A stretch of 64,000 nucleotides of DNA from Takashimella koratensis (lineage: Eukaryota; Basidiomycota; Tremellomycetes; Trichosporonales; Tetragoniomycetaceae). The position numbers were made by a program, and so were the translations under genes. Below, piece by piece: positions 49,301-59,520 of this stretch. The notes under the pieces are model-generated. The model did not search any database and had not been told where the DNA came from. It worked only from the letters and a program-made list of their open reading frames with translations. Where the stretch lies: assembly GCA_003116875.1 (NCBI GenBank), contig BCKT01000003.1:1435185-1499184 (forward strand), given 5' to 3'. Position 1 is the first letter of the stretch; the number at the start of each line of letters is the position of its first letter.

Positions 49301-49320
49301 TGCTGGTAGAAGTGGGACAT
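43332..49320 (-). CDS. SCP1: SREBP cleavage-activating protein (SCAP/Scp1) with sterol-sensing domain and WD40 repeats
   Basis: ER sterol sensor that escorts SREBP to the Golgi; in fungi it links sterol level to oxygen response. Exons 49320..48958, 48860..48024, 47928..47614, 47531..47307, 47242..47066 and 47003..43332 give 1862 aa, all introns in phase 0. After a basic cytosolic N-terminus, helix 1 (about 122-145) is followed by a large luminal loop, then the sterol-sensing helices from about 421: RLVLVLYAILLLLSLLG, GLAFTGIVQITCSSVMSF, YVLPFVIVVVGAENMSAL, TIALASMADILLLGIGWL, REFCIFAAVVIITDWFML. VGAENM occupies the place of the conserved VG-N motif. Two more helices lie near 640-650 and 751-781. 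WD40 repeats begin near 839 (DGKFVVSIGVDNSVVLW). The region beyond about 1250 is Ser/Gly-rich and looks disordered. The last exon, 3.7 kb, is the longest in the window. Confidence 0.92.
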
Positions 49321-49916
49321 CTGGGTGTGTGGGTGTGCGAGTAGATGTCGAGCAGAAAGCCCCGTTGGCGGTGGTGCGACGGGTGGAACCCAGTCGTAGG
49401 TAGTGAGGGGCGGGGACGCGATATGACAACGGAGATAGGCGCCTAAATCTTCATGTTTCTCAACGTCCAGCGTCTGATCCTTGGTTTTCGAGCAGTCGGT
49501 GTACTTTTCCGGGTATCGCTATGAGCTGCGGCTGTAGGATGGGGCCAATTGGTATCTGCGGGGCCGAGGTATCCGGGCGGTGTGTGGTCTTTCCGGGGTT
49601 AGGTAGATGGGGTTTGGACGGAGGCGATGAGATTGGGAAAGCGTCAGATTGAGATTGGACTGGGACGGAATGTCGGTAGGCGGTGTAAAGTGGGGACGAG
49701 CATTAGCAGGCTCCCCCCGGGCCAGGCACCGGTACCCCGGAGACTAGGAGACCGCCGGGACGACGAATAGCAAGCGATCCAACAAGGTGGAGGTCCCTGC
49801 TCAGATTTTCTCATTTTTTCAGATTCCCAGTTTCAGTTCGACCGTTGAAGCCCCAACTGACAACCGACTCTCCACTCATCCGACGTTACCCTACCCCTAC
49901 CCTTCACCTACACACG
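49321..49916. promoter_or_regulatory. Divergent promoter SCAP / POL5
   Basis: 596 bases between start codons, GC-rich, with a short run of CCGG-type palindromes near 49715-49760. No TATA box is clear. I did not recognise a sterol-response element. Confidence 0.45.
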
Positions 49917-52900
49917 ATGGCAGCGACGACCAACGTCCTGCCGCTCTTCTGGCACCTCGCCTCGGCGTCCCAAGATACCCGGCTCGGCGCGTCCGCAGAG
50001 CTCGTCGGGGCCGTCGAGACGTTCCAAAAGGCGTTCCAAGCGAGTCGAGCGGGTCGGGTAGCCGACGATGACGAAGAGGATGACGATGAGGATGACGAGG
50101 AGGAAGAGGAAGATGATGTCGAGGATGAAGAAGGGGATCAAGGGGAAGACGGGATGGACGTTGATGCTGATGATGATGATGAAGATGAGGAGGACGAGGA
50201 TGAAGAAGAGGACGATGACGAGGATGAAGAGGAAGATGAGGACGACGATGAGGACGACGATGAGGACGACGATGGAGAGAGGATCAGCGCAGAAGACGAA
50301 AAGCTCGACAAGGCGCTGGCAAGAGACAATGCCGAGGACGTTGTGTACTGCGTTAAGCGACTCGTTCGTGGTCTCGGTAGTTCGCGCGAGAGCTCTCGCC
50401 TTGGCTTTGCGGTTGCTCTCACCGAGGTAAGTTCGAGGTTCAGCCTCTATTCTGTTGTCTCCTGGGGTTTGAGTTCTAACAAGACCTATTTATCATTCTG
50501 GCTCGACATTTACCTATCTATTTCACCTTCACGACCACAGCTGCTGTCCCGAGTCCCTACTGTCTCGGCGGCCCAATGCGCTTCGCTTGTCGTCCGTAAC
50601 TCGCGATGGAGCAAGGGCATGAAAGGGTCTGAAGAGCGTGACATGCTTTTCGCCCGTCTCTTCGGTCTCAACGCAATCATCAACTCTGGTTCCCTCTTCC
50701 GCTCCTCTTCCTCCTCCACCGCTCCTTCCTCTTCCCGCCTGGACAAGAACCACGGGCTGGGTCAATTCCGCCGCGTGGTGGAGCTGCTGAACGAGCTCGG
50801 TGGTGCTAAACCATGGCTCCGAGAGAGCGTGGGATGGAGTATCACCGCTGCCATCCGGGGTCTGGTGGAGAGTGACGTCGATTGGAAGAGTGATGCGGTG
50901 CAAGTAGTCGCAGAGGAAGTGTTTGGGAGTAAAGGCGAGAAAGAAGCGTGGACACAGGAGAAAGTGGCGATTGCTTTGATCTTGCAAAATCAGTTCCCTG
51001 TGAGTTGGCTCAACTCGTGATGATCTCTCGCTCGACTTTGGGCTGCGTGTATCTTCAAAGAGGGTAAGGCTGACTCATCTCACAGGATCTCGAGTGGAAG
51101 AAGCTCCTCGCTCCGACATTCAAGAACCCGTCCATCTTGGCCAAAGCCAACCTCGTGACTCTGGGTCGTATTCTCAAAGTAAGTCTTTCTTTTCGTCCCT
51201 TTCGCATTCGACATCACCTCATCCTCTTCAAACGTTCATCACGCGAGTTTCTAACCGTTACAGGAATCTGGAAGCGACGACCAAGATGATACCTCTTCCG
51301 GAATCGGCGCGTCTACCGGATCTTGGAAACCCCAATTGCACTTTGTCTGGGATATCATCCTCGATACTTATTTCGGTCAACAGACGGTTTCGGTGACGGG
51401 AGGATCGGTTGAGCGAGCTCCCTTTCGCGATTTTTTCCACGTCGTCGTGGACGGTGAGTCTTGACTATCCCTTCCTCTACTTCATTCCCCAATCATCATT
51501 CTTCACTGACACTGTCCTACCCTCGCAGAATCACTATTCGCGAACAGTTCTTCATCTGAGCGGAAATTCTGGGGGTTCCAAGTCTTTGAGCGATCTCTCA
51601 CTTTACTCAGTGGTGCACCTACCTCATCTACCGACCTACCTCTGATCTTCACTCCCAACCTCATGCGATGCTGGATGAACCACCTCTCTTCGGCCGAGCG
51701 ACACCTGCACAAAGCCGCCCTTCAGGCTGCGAAACAAGTCAACGAAGTCGCTACCGCCTACCCGGCTGTAGGGTTCACACTGCTCTCTCAGCTTGTGGGG
51801 AAACATGGTCGGGTCGACTTTGATAGAGTGACCAAGACAAAGACGGTGGAGAGAATCATGGCGAGCTTGTCGGTCGCAGGGGTGGAGGAGTACGTCGCAT
51901 ACCTCCAGCGTATCGTCGTTGCCGAGTGAGTAGGGTTCTGAAAGATGAGGCCGCAGGATCTGTGATTTGACTTGCCTGCCGGTGGGGATCTGGCTGACAC
52001 CGTTGCGCGTCTATAGGGACTCTGGCGAGAAACGAACTTGGGCGCTTGACCAGATTGTCGCGCTTTGCAGGAACGGATCGGTCCCCAAATCCGACTCTTG
52101 CATCTCCTCCATCCTCGATTTCCTCCTCGTTCACGGTTTCTTCATTGTTCGCAAAGCCAACAAGAAGAGCTCGATCAGCGCTGTAAGTCGCCCCTTCACC
52201 AAACTATTCACTTCTCCTCCCACTCTCTATAACACTCCGTGCGTATACACTAACCTACTTGACAGCTCCACGTAGCTCCCAAACCTCCTCTTTCCGAGGT
52301 AGCCGCTGCGACATGCCGAGTGCGTTTCCTCTCCGCCCTCGCGGAAATGATCACCTCCGTTTCTCAAAAGCCCAACCCAGGTAGTTCCGACGAGACACCT
52401 CGTCAACAAGGCTGTGACGCCCAGGGTCGACCATGGGTCCGACACGTGCTCTCCACCCTCTCATCACTCGAAGACGATGGGGCACACGTTGAGCCTGCCT
52501 CTGAAGCAGACGATGAGATCAAGGCTATCCGAAGTACCGCTGTCCAGACGATTGGCGCGGTTCTCAAGAGTTCAAACAAGGCGGGATCGGGCAAGGTCAA
52601 GGCCGATGTCGATGTCGCGAGGGGTGTGGAGATCTTGCTTAGTGTGCTCGTGTTGCAGACTTACGACGAAGTCGAGGACGCACTCGATTTGCTCGAGGTA
52701 AGAATCGGTCTTTCAGATGGAAAGAGACATTGAACGACGGTCAGTGCTGACAGGATGGGGTAGGATGCGATGGGCGCCACACGCAGCTTATTTGGTCTGG
52801 CAGAAGAGGACACAGAGGACGAGGAGGAGGAAGCGACACCTGTTGACCGACTACTCGATATCCTCGTCGCCTTGCTCGATAGGGGATCCAGCGACCTGCG

Positions 52901-54798
52901 CGCAATCGCTAATCTCGTGTTTGGCCTCGTCTCGTCCGCGCTCACTTCATCGAGTCTCAAGCACCTGGTCGCGGTGAGTTATGGGCCGGGGTCGATACCG
53001 GACCAAGAGCTGGGAAAGGGATAGTGCTGATCAGTTGGAAATCATAGCAATTGGAGAGCTCGGCTGCTGATGCTGCTGGCGCCGATGCTGACGGCGCCGA
53101 CGACGATGATGAGGAAGAGGAGGAAGGTGACGATGATGAGGAAGAGGAAGAGGAGGACGAGGAAGATGATGAAGAGGAAGAAGACGAGGAAGAGGACGAA
53201 GATGATGCCGACGCAGACGCTGGCGCTGTCGACCCCGAGTTCCGTCGCCGAGTCGCCGCTGCACTTCAGGTCTCTGGTCTCGCGATGGGAGGCGACGACG
53301 AGGACGATGACGAGGACGATGATGAGGATGAGGAAGTTTGGGACGACGAGCAGATGATGAAGGTCGACGAGCAGTTGGCTGAGGTGTTCAGGCAACGTGC
53401 GGGCGGGAACAAGCGAACGGACCTTAAGCGTGAGTCTGGGTGATCCTCAAAGACGCCTTCCAGTATGATAATTTGGAACAAGACACAATTGCAAGTAGTA
53501 GACAGCTGACGCTTCTCTCTCTTCAACATTGTCTAATGATCCCGTGCATTCTCGTGCCTTTGTGCCATTGTGCAGACCTCCAAATCGAGTCATTGCACTT
53601 CAAGACTCGTATCCTCGACTTTTTCGACACCTACCTCCGGCGCCAATCTGCCAACGCGCTCTCTATCGACCTTGCTCTCCCTCTCCTCCGTCTTGTCCAG
53701 AGCGCTGGTCCGTCCGAGGCTGAGCTGTCCAACAAAGCCACGGGCATCATCCGATCCCGACTTGGGAAAGCGACCAATGTCGCGTCTCTCTCAGACCCGT
53801 CCGATATCACACGGGTGGCTGAGGTGCTCAAGGCCATCCATTCGATGGCTCGACACGCCACTTCCCAAGACCTATCTGGTCTGTGCTCCGCGGCCAGCCT
53901 GTTCGTCTCCCGCTCCACCGCACCCGTCAAGGGAGAGGAAGACGTCGTGATTGCTACCTACCGCGAGACGTTGGCGGACTTTATCAGTCGGAAAAACTCG
54001 TTGTTGCACTCGTCGTTCTTGCTCGACTTTGTACGGAGATACCCTGTTCGAGCTTGGGTTTTGCGAAGCGACTTGTGTGATGCAGTCCGACCAGGGCGTG
54101 GCGCGGCGAACGTTTACCGCCTCATTCAGGTGTATGGGATGCTCTTGGCTCTCACGCAATTGTTACCTACGATCTCGAAGGCTCCTGGTGTTGACTCGCG
54201 CGGGATCGCGGCATTTGTGGCATCTGCGAGCGGAGTTGTATTCGATACCCTTGAGGCCGTGTCGAGCTCCTCCGAGGGCACTAGTGGGTCCGACGCATGG
54301 AAGACGGACCGAATCAAAGACGTGTGCAAGTTTGCCCTCCAGCTCGCTAGGGTCAGCAAGGGCGTGGACGCGTTGCCCGCTTGGGACATGGCGAGGTTGG
54401 ACCAGGTGGAGAAGAAAGTGATAGAGGGGAAGAGGACGAGTGAGATGAAGGGTGTGCATGCGTTGTTGAAGCAGCTCAGCAACGTGGTAAAGGGTGAGCA
54501 AGATGGGAAAAAGGCGGGGAAGAAGAGGAAGAATGAGAGTACAGCGGGTGGGGAGGTGGATGGGGATGGGGATGGGGAAGGAGGCGGAGAGGGTGAGACG
54601 AAACGGAGCAAGAAGGGAGGAGAGCAGAGGAGTGGGAAGGAAGGGAAGGTGAAGAAACGCAAAGCCGAGGTCGACGGGAAAGAAGGTAAAGTTGTGAAGA
54701 AAGCGGACAAGGGGGATAAGGGAGACAAGGTGGACAAGGTCAAATCGGTCTCGGGGAAGAGCAAGAGCTCGAGCAATGCGAAAAAGTCCAAAGCATAG
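49917..54798 (+). CDS. POL5: Nucleolar Pol5/MYBBP1A-like protein (DNA polymerase phi family)
   Basis: Despite the name, an HEAT-repeat nucleolar factor for rRNA synthesis and 60S assembly. Ten exons: 49917..50426, 50541..50999, 51086..51178, 51264..51453, 51529..51925, 52017..52182, 52266..52697, 52764..52973, 53048..53429, 53576..54798 (1353 aa). Family marks are VLPLFWHLASASQDTR at the start, VYCVKRLVRGLGSSRESSRLGFAVALTE, FARLFGLNAIINSG, WKKLLAPTFKNPSILAKANL, LDFLLVHGFFIV, VDRLLDILVALLDRGSS, LRAIANLVF, and IESLHFKTRILDFFDTYL. Two very acidic tracts (about residues 50-120 and again in exon 9) interrupt the HEAT region. The C-terminal 100 residues are Lys-rich, a nucleolar localisation type tail. 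The frame also opens upstream of 49917, but 49917 is the ATG before the conserved block. Confidence 0.93.
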
Positions 54799-57090
54799 GG
54801 GACGAGTCAAGGGGGCGTTGTGAGTCGATGGTAGGCTATAAAAGGTGCGCGGGTCGATGGTATTGGTGCGTGGTTGGCAGTTGACGTGGAGCTACGTCAA
54901 CGTAGCGACTACCCAAACCCTGTGTTTTATCTTCATACATTAGTATCATTGTTTATACGTCATGGATTTATCTTCAGTCTTGCTGTCTTGCTTTCTTGCT
55001 GTCTTGCTTTCTTGCTGTCTTGCTCAGTCCTCCTTCCGTCTGAGACTGGCGCTCGGTGTCCGCGATCCATGTCGCATGGAGCAATCATGGCCGCTGCTTA
55101 TCGGTGAGTCCAGCAAGTTTCAATTGTTCCTCGTGCCACGGTTCGAACGAGTTCTACCTCGTTCTAGTGGTTGACGGTGCCACGCTCACCGTGGTAATTG
55201 GTCGCGGTGGCCGAGGTGGGGTTTGAAAACAAAAAAAAAAAAATCAGAAAAAGTGAAAATAACCACGCGAGAGGAGATCTCCTGTTAGCCTACTGAGTTA
55301 CTTAGGCTGATTCCACTAGTCTGATCTGAGATACGACCCGGCCGGAGCATGTGGTCTACTGCTGAAAGCAGAGAGCGAGATTAGGACAAAGGACGACGAC
55401 GTGGACAACCAAAAAAGATAAAAAAAAGGAAAAAAAGTCGGACGTTGGTCGTTGCCATGACATCAGAAGGCGATGGTGAAAGGCCAGCGACATCACGAAG
55501 ACACATGTAGCAAGCCACAGCGGTGATCTTCAGGCGAAAGAAATAGTATGAGAAGAAAATCCCGTAGGACGATATAGCTTCTCACAGCTATAAGAACAGA
55601 TACTACACATGAGAGTCGGCGGATATAGTCCGAGTTCCGGGCGATTATTTTCTCTCAGTGGCAGAAGTGACGTGGATGATGTTTATCACGATCATGGTGC
55701 CCGTAGAGCCCGTGGGCCCGCTATGCCGGTATGCAATATCGCGCAATGTAGTTCAATGGCGGTGGTGATCCGTGTTGTTTCGTGCTGGGGGGTATGGTCT
55801 GATCTGATCCAGATACCCGTGACGCGGTGTCCGAATGACGCGACGCGGCGGCCGGAGCTGTACCGGATCTGCTTGGCCGGTGGGCAAGGAAGAGGGGGTG
55901 AGACGTGTAACGCCTCACGGGGCCAGACGTTTGCAAGCCGAGAAGAACCAAGAAGAAGCGGGCAGAAGTAACGTCTCAGAAAGAACTAGAACCAGGTTCA
56001 AGCCCAGCTCAGGCCGAGTCAAAGCCACCGCGCACCTCCGCCTTGGCAGGTCATACCGAGGGTAGCCTCAATCCCAATTGAGTACGTTATCCACCGACTC
56101 ACCCGCGCCCAAGCTCGCCCCCTGTCTCGGCGCCCTGATCATCGCTCTCCTCCGGCTGACCAAAGCTCCTCTCCCCTCTCCCCTCTCGTGTGCTCTCCTC
56201 AGCTCCGCCCTGCTCTCGTGAGCGGTGCATCGCTCGCGTCTCATGCATCGCAAAGATCGGCCGACCGGGAACTAGGCGTCGTCGGTCCTCCCACTCCCCC
56301 TGCCCCCCCGGCTTTCCATACCCCCCATCTCCCCGAGGCCCGCGCCTTTCGGGCTGAAATGAAAAGTGGGTTCGGAAAATAGACTCCTAATGGTGAATGA
56401 ATGGCGGCCACGTCGTCTGGGCGCGTGGGTTTCCCTTGACCTGGAGACAAGACCGAGAGACCGATAACCCGAAAGGTATGTACAGTATGTATCGGCGAGC
56501 GTAATCTAGCCGATGAGATCGTGTTCGACCGCGTGCCCGCCGTGTTAGCCCCGTTTGGCGCGTGTATCTACGTCTCTTTGCTCGCCCGTAGACTCGCCCA
56601 CTCGCCCACTGTTTCGGCGGTCCGGGTCATCGGGCATCTCCATGGTCGCGGCGACCTTGCCAGTCGTCGAGCGGATCCGAGCATGTCGCGAGGAACGAAG
56701 GAGGGGGAAAGGGAAGGGGGGTAGGAGGAAAGGAAGATCCCTGTCTTTGTCAGGGTGCAGGCAGACCCCTCTCTTCCCGAGTGGAGGGGTGGAGGGGAGG
56801 GGTTGAGAAAGGGTTTGTCAGATCCAGGGCCAAGGGTCAGGGTCATGTCTCCCGATGACCAAGCAGGATTGGAAAAGGAGCTGGTTGCTTATCCAGCAGT
56901 CTATGTTTATTTGACCTGGCCCTGTGTTTTATTAGTTATTTTTCCACGTCGAGTCGAGTCGACTCGGTCGAGGGACCGCTTTGATGGCGTTTCGGCGTAC
57001 TCGGTGTGACTATGCTACCGTCACCTTCCTTGCCTCCCCTTCCCCCGGCTGCATTCGGAATCCAATCACCCTGGCCCTCTTCCCACCGCC
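54799..57090. other. Gene-poor intergenic region
   Basis: About 2.3 kb after POL5 without a recognisable gene. It holds a short tandem repeat (54979-55024), an A-rich tract near 55228-55243, A/G-rich sequence near 55410-55440 and several short unsupported frames. Much of it may be POL5 3' UTR and the upstream regulatory region of the acidic-protein gene. Confidence 0.45.
54979..55024. repeat. 16-bp tandem repeat, about 2.9 copies
   Basis: Unit cttgctgtcttgcttt repeated with almost no change; the unit itself is a doubled cttgct-type octamer. Confidence 0.85.
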
Positions 57091-57103
57091 CACAGCTATA
57101 AAC
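57062..57103 (+). promoter_or_regulatory. CCAAT and TATA boxes of the acidic-protein gene
   Basis: CCAAT at 57062-57066 and ctataaac at 57096-57103, about 30 nt apart, then a long C/T-rich leader. This is the clearest classic core promoter in the window and faces the gene at 57465. Confidence 0.6.
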
Positions 57104-57203
57104 ATCGCCCTCTTTTTTCTTCTTCTCCCCCTTCTTCTCTCTTTCTTCTTCACTCTCCACGTCGCTTTCTTCACCACCACCAGCTGCACACACAACATTC
57201 ACC

Positions 57204-57215
57204 ATGTGCTGCTAA
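57204..57215 (+). promoter_or_regulatory. Minimal upstream ORF (Met-Cys-Cys-stop)
   Basis: The first ATG after the TATA box sits in a strong caccATG context and is closed by TAA after two Cys codons. A 3-codon uORF in good context could reduce or regulate translation of the downstream frame (inference). Confidence 0.45.
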
Positions 57216-57464
57216 ACCCCCTCCCCGAGCTCACCATCACATAGCCTGCACCCAGTCCTCAGTCCCCAATTAACACCACCCCCAACCCCCAACACCAACC
57301 ACGTCCCTGCTGTTCACCAGCTCTTAACTACCCGTGCTACCCCCGTACCACACCACCCACCATTCCCAGCTCAACTAGCAACCTGCTCCCTACCCCACCC
57401 ACAACCATCACCACGTTGTCGCCCCAGCCGTCCGTGCTCAACCACTCCCACAAGCCTACCCAAG

Positions 57465-59107
57465 ATGTCGTCCCCACCTCCTTACACCACTGGCTACCTG
57501 AGCCCCAACCCGTGCCCCACAGCCGATCCGCCCCCCAGCAGTCTCAACAGCCCCTCCCCTCTCGCTCCGTCGCGCGGACCAACTGCGACGCCATCGCACC
57601 TCCTAGGAGACTAAGCTCCAACCCTTCTCCTATCGCTTCAACTGCCGCCGGCTTCATCGCCCATTCTTCGGCCAGCTCTACCTCGTCGTCTACGTCCACC
57701 CCTGTGCTCACGTACACCGCTACCACCACATCTATCGGTTCCTCAACAACCGTTTCCAACGCTCAACGCGCCTCTTCAGAAATCACGAGCCTGCAGCGCC
57801 TCTCCCTGCCCTCGTCCAACTCGAGCCTCGACTCGACCCCTTCTCCTAACCCTACTACCACCACCATCTACACCACCGAGATGCGCTTCACCTCTCCCGA
57901 CGCGCGGCCGGCGCTCACCCCGCTCGGCCACCGCCTTATCTCGCTCTCCAACGCCAAGCTCAACGCCCTCGACTGCCCGCCCCTCGGCGCGCGTGACGAG
58001 GGCCTCGCACTCCTCAAGGGCGTTCTCGTCCGTGAGGCCGTGCGATCCGCTTGGCGCTCTGTCGACGACGGCTCCCACGGTGTCATGACCGACTGGCACG
58101 CGCCTGGCGCCCTCGGTCTCTCCGACATCTCTGAAGACGACGAGTACGAGTCGGCCTACCCAATCGACGACGCCGAGTACGACTCTTCCGCCAGTGCCCC
58201 ACAAGAGCGCTGGTTTGAGGACCTCCTTTCGACCCTCGGCGACGAGGACGAGTACTACTCCACCTCGGGCCAGATGCACGACTGGGTCGATTCGACTGTC
58301 TCTGTCCCGCCTGAGATGGACGACGCCGAGTACGAAGTCTACGACGAGGCGAGCATGGTCGCGTTTGAGATTCCATCAACGTCGCCAACCACCTCGCCCG
58401 AGACTTCGCCAACCCTCCCTCCTCTGGTCACTGCCACCAAGAACATGTCTTCGGCTGTCGAGCCTGCGCTCGCCTCCGACTCGACGTCCGTCGACATTGT
58501 CGAGGTCGAGTCGGCTCTCTCCGTTTGTGGGGAGGACGACGTCGAGCTCGAGTCTCTCGTGGCCGAAACCGCCACACTCGAGGTGGTCGATCCCGAGATT
58601 GCTCCGAACCAAGCGATCTCTCGTTCCAACTCCTGGCCGGCTCTTCCGCCTTCCCTCGGATCTTGGCTCGAGCAATTGCCTGACGTCGAGCTCATGTTCT
58701 CGGTCCCGACGACGCCGATGCTCGCTCAACCGCCTGCACCGATCATCTACGGCCTCTCCTCCCCGTCGCAGTCTCCTTTCACTCTCGGCCCTAGTCGAAC
58801 CTCGAGGAGCCTTCATTCCGACTACACCGACGTCGACGACAACGACGATATCGATACGCCGGAAGAGTTTGCCCTCCCGCCTCCATTGATCAGGTCTTTG
58901 TCGTCATCATCAACGTCCTCGCAGTGGAGTATGGACGATAACTCGGAATGCGTGACACCGCCTCCCATGGCATCGCGCGAGTTATTGCCCATTGATGAGA
59001 ACGATTGTCGCGGTAGAGGTGATTCCCCAGATGAAGATGGGGATAACGGTCTCGGTCTGAGTTTCGGTGCGCAATTAGAAATGAGAACGCGTGCGATCAG
59101 GACGTAG
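57465..59107 (+). CDS. Acidic, Ser/Pro-rich protein of unknown function; start uncertain
   Basis: A long frame ends at TAG 59105-59107. From the 57416 side it has no ATG until MRFTSPDARPAL near 57880. In the neighbouring frame ATG 57465 begins MSSPPPYTTGYLSPNPC, a more protein-like N-terminus that stops at 57612. A 38-nt intron 57569-57606 (weak GTCGCG donor, CCTAG acceptor) would join the two in frame and give 534 aa; this is the model used. The best-conserved-looking part is ALTPLGHRLISLSNAKLNAL followed by EGLALLKGVLVREAVRSAW; the rest is Asp/Glu/Ser-rich with SP/TP sites (WPALPPSLGSWLEQLP, TPEEFALPPPLIRSL). No domain, signal peptide or membrane segment is recognised. The strong CCAAT/TATA promoter suggests high or regulated expression. 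Confidence 0.6.
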
Positions 59108-59520
59108 TTGAGGTCGTAGTGTTCTCTCTTTCTCTGTCTGTGTCTCCCTTCCTCTCCCTTTCTTCCTTCATACTCCAAAAGACTCTGCTTGGGTCGTTCG
59201 CCATCTTTCCCACACCAAAAAACACAAAACCACCAAAAACAAGGACCGTTCTCATTCCATAGTATTCCGTAGTAGTTATAGCTTTCGTACGTAGGTCTCC
59301 GTAAATAGTTTCCATCTCTGAGGATCCTTCCTATCGATGCAGACAGATTAAAGAGAACAAACACAATTATCGATAGATGATACCCTTTGAGAAGCAAGCA
59401 AGCAAGATCATGACTAACGAGACAAGAGAGACAATCTCCTCTTAAGCCAACGACGATAACGATTCTTCACTTCTCGTCATGTCATCACCAACATCCACGC
59501 GCTCGACTCCATTCATCACA
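59108..59520. other. Convergent 3' region
   Basis: 413 bases between the acidic-protein stop and the Usp1-domain gene stop; A/T-richer than the coding flanks, consistent with 3' UTRs. Confidence 0.5.

Noticed and set aside
50138..50422. Minus-strand poly-Ser frame
   Set aside because: Antisense shadow of the POL5 acidic tract; GAC/GAG repeats read as TCC/TCG.
55130..55170. Possible tRNA T-loop (ggttcga)
   Set aside because: No matching acceptor, D or anticodon stems could be folded around it.
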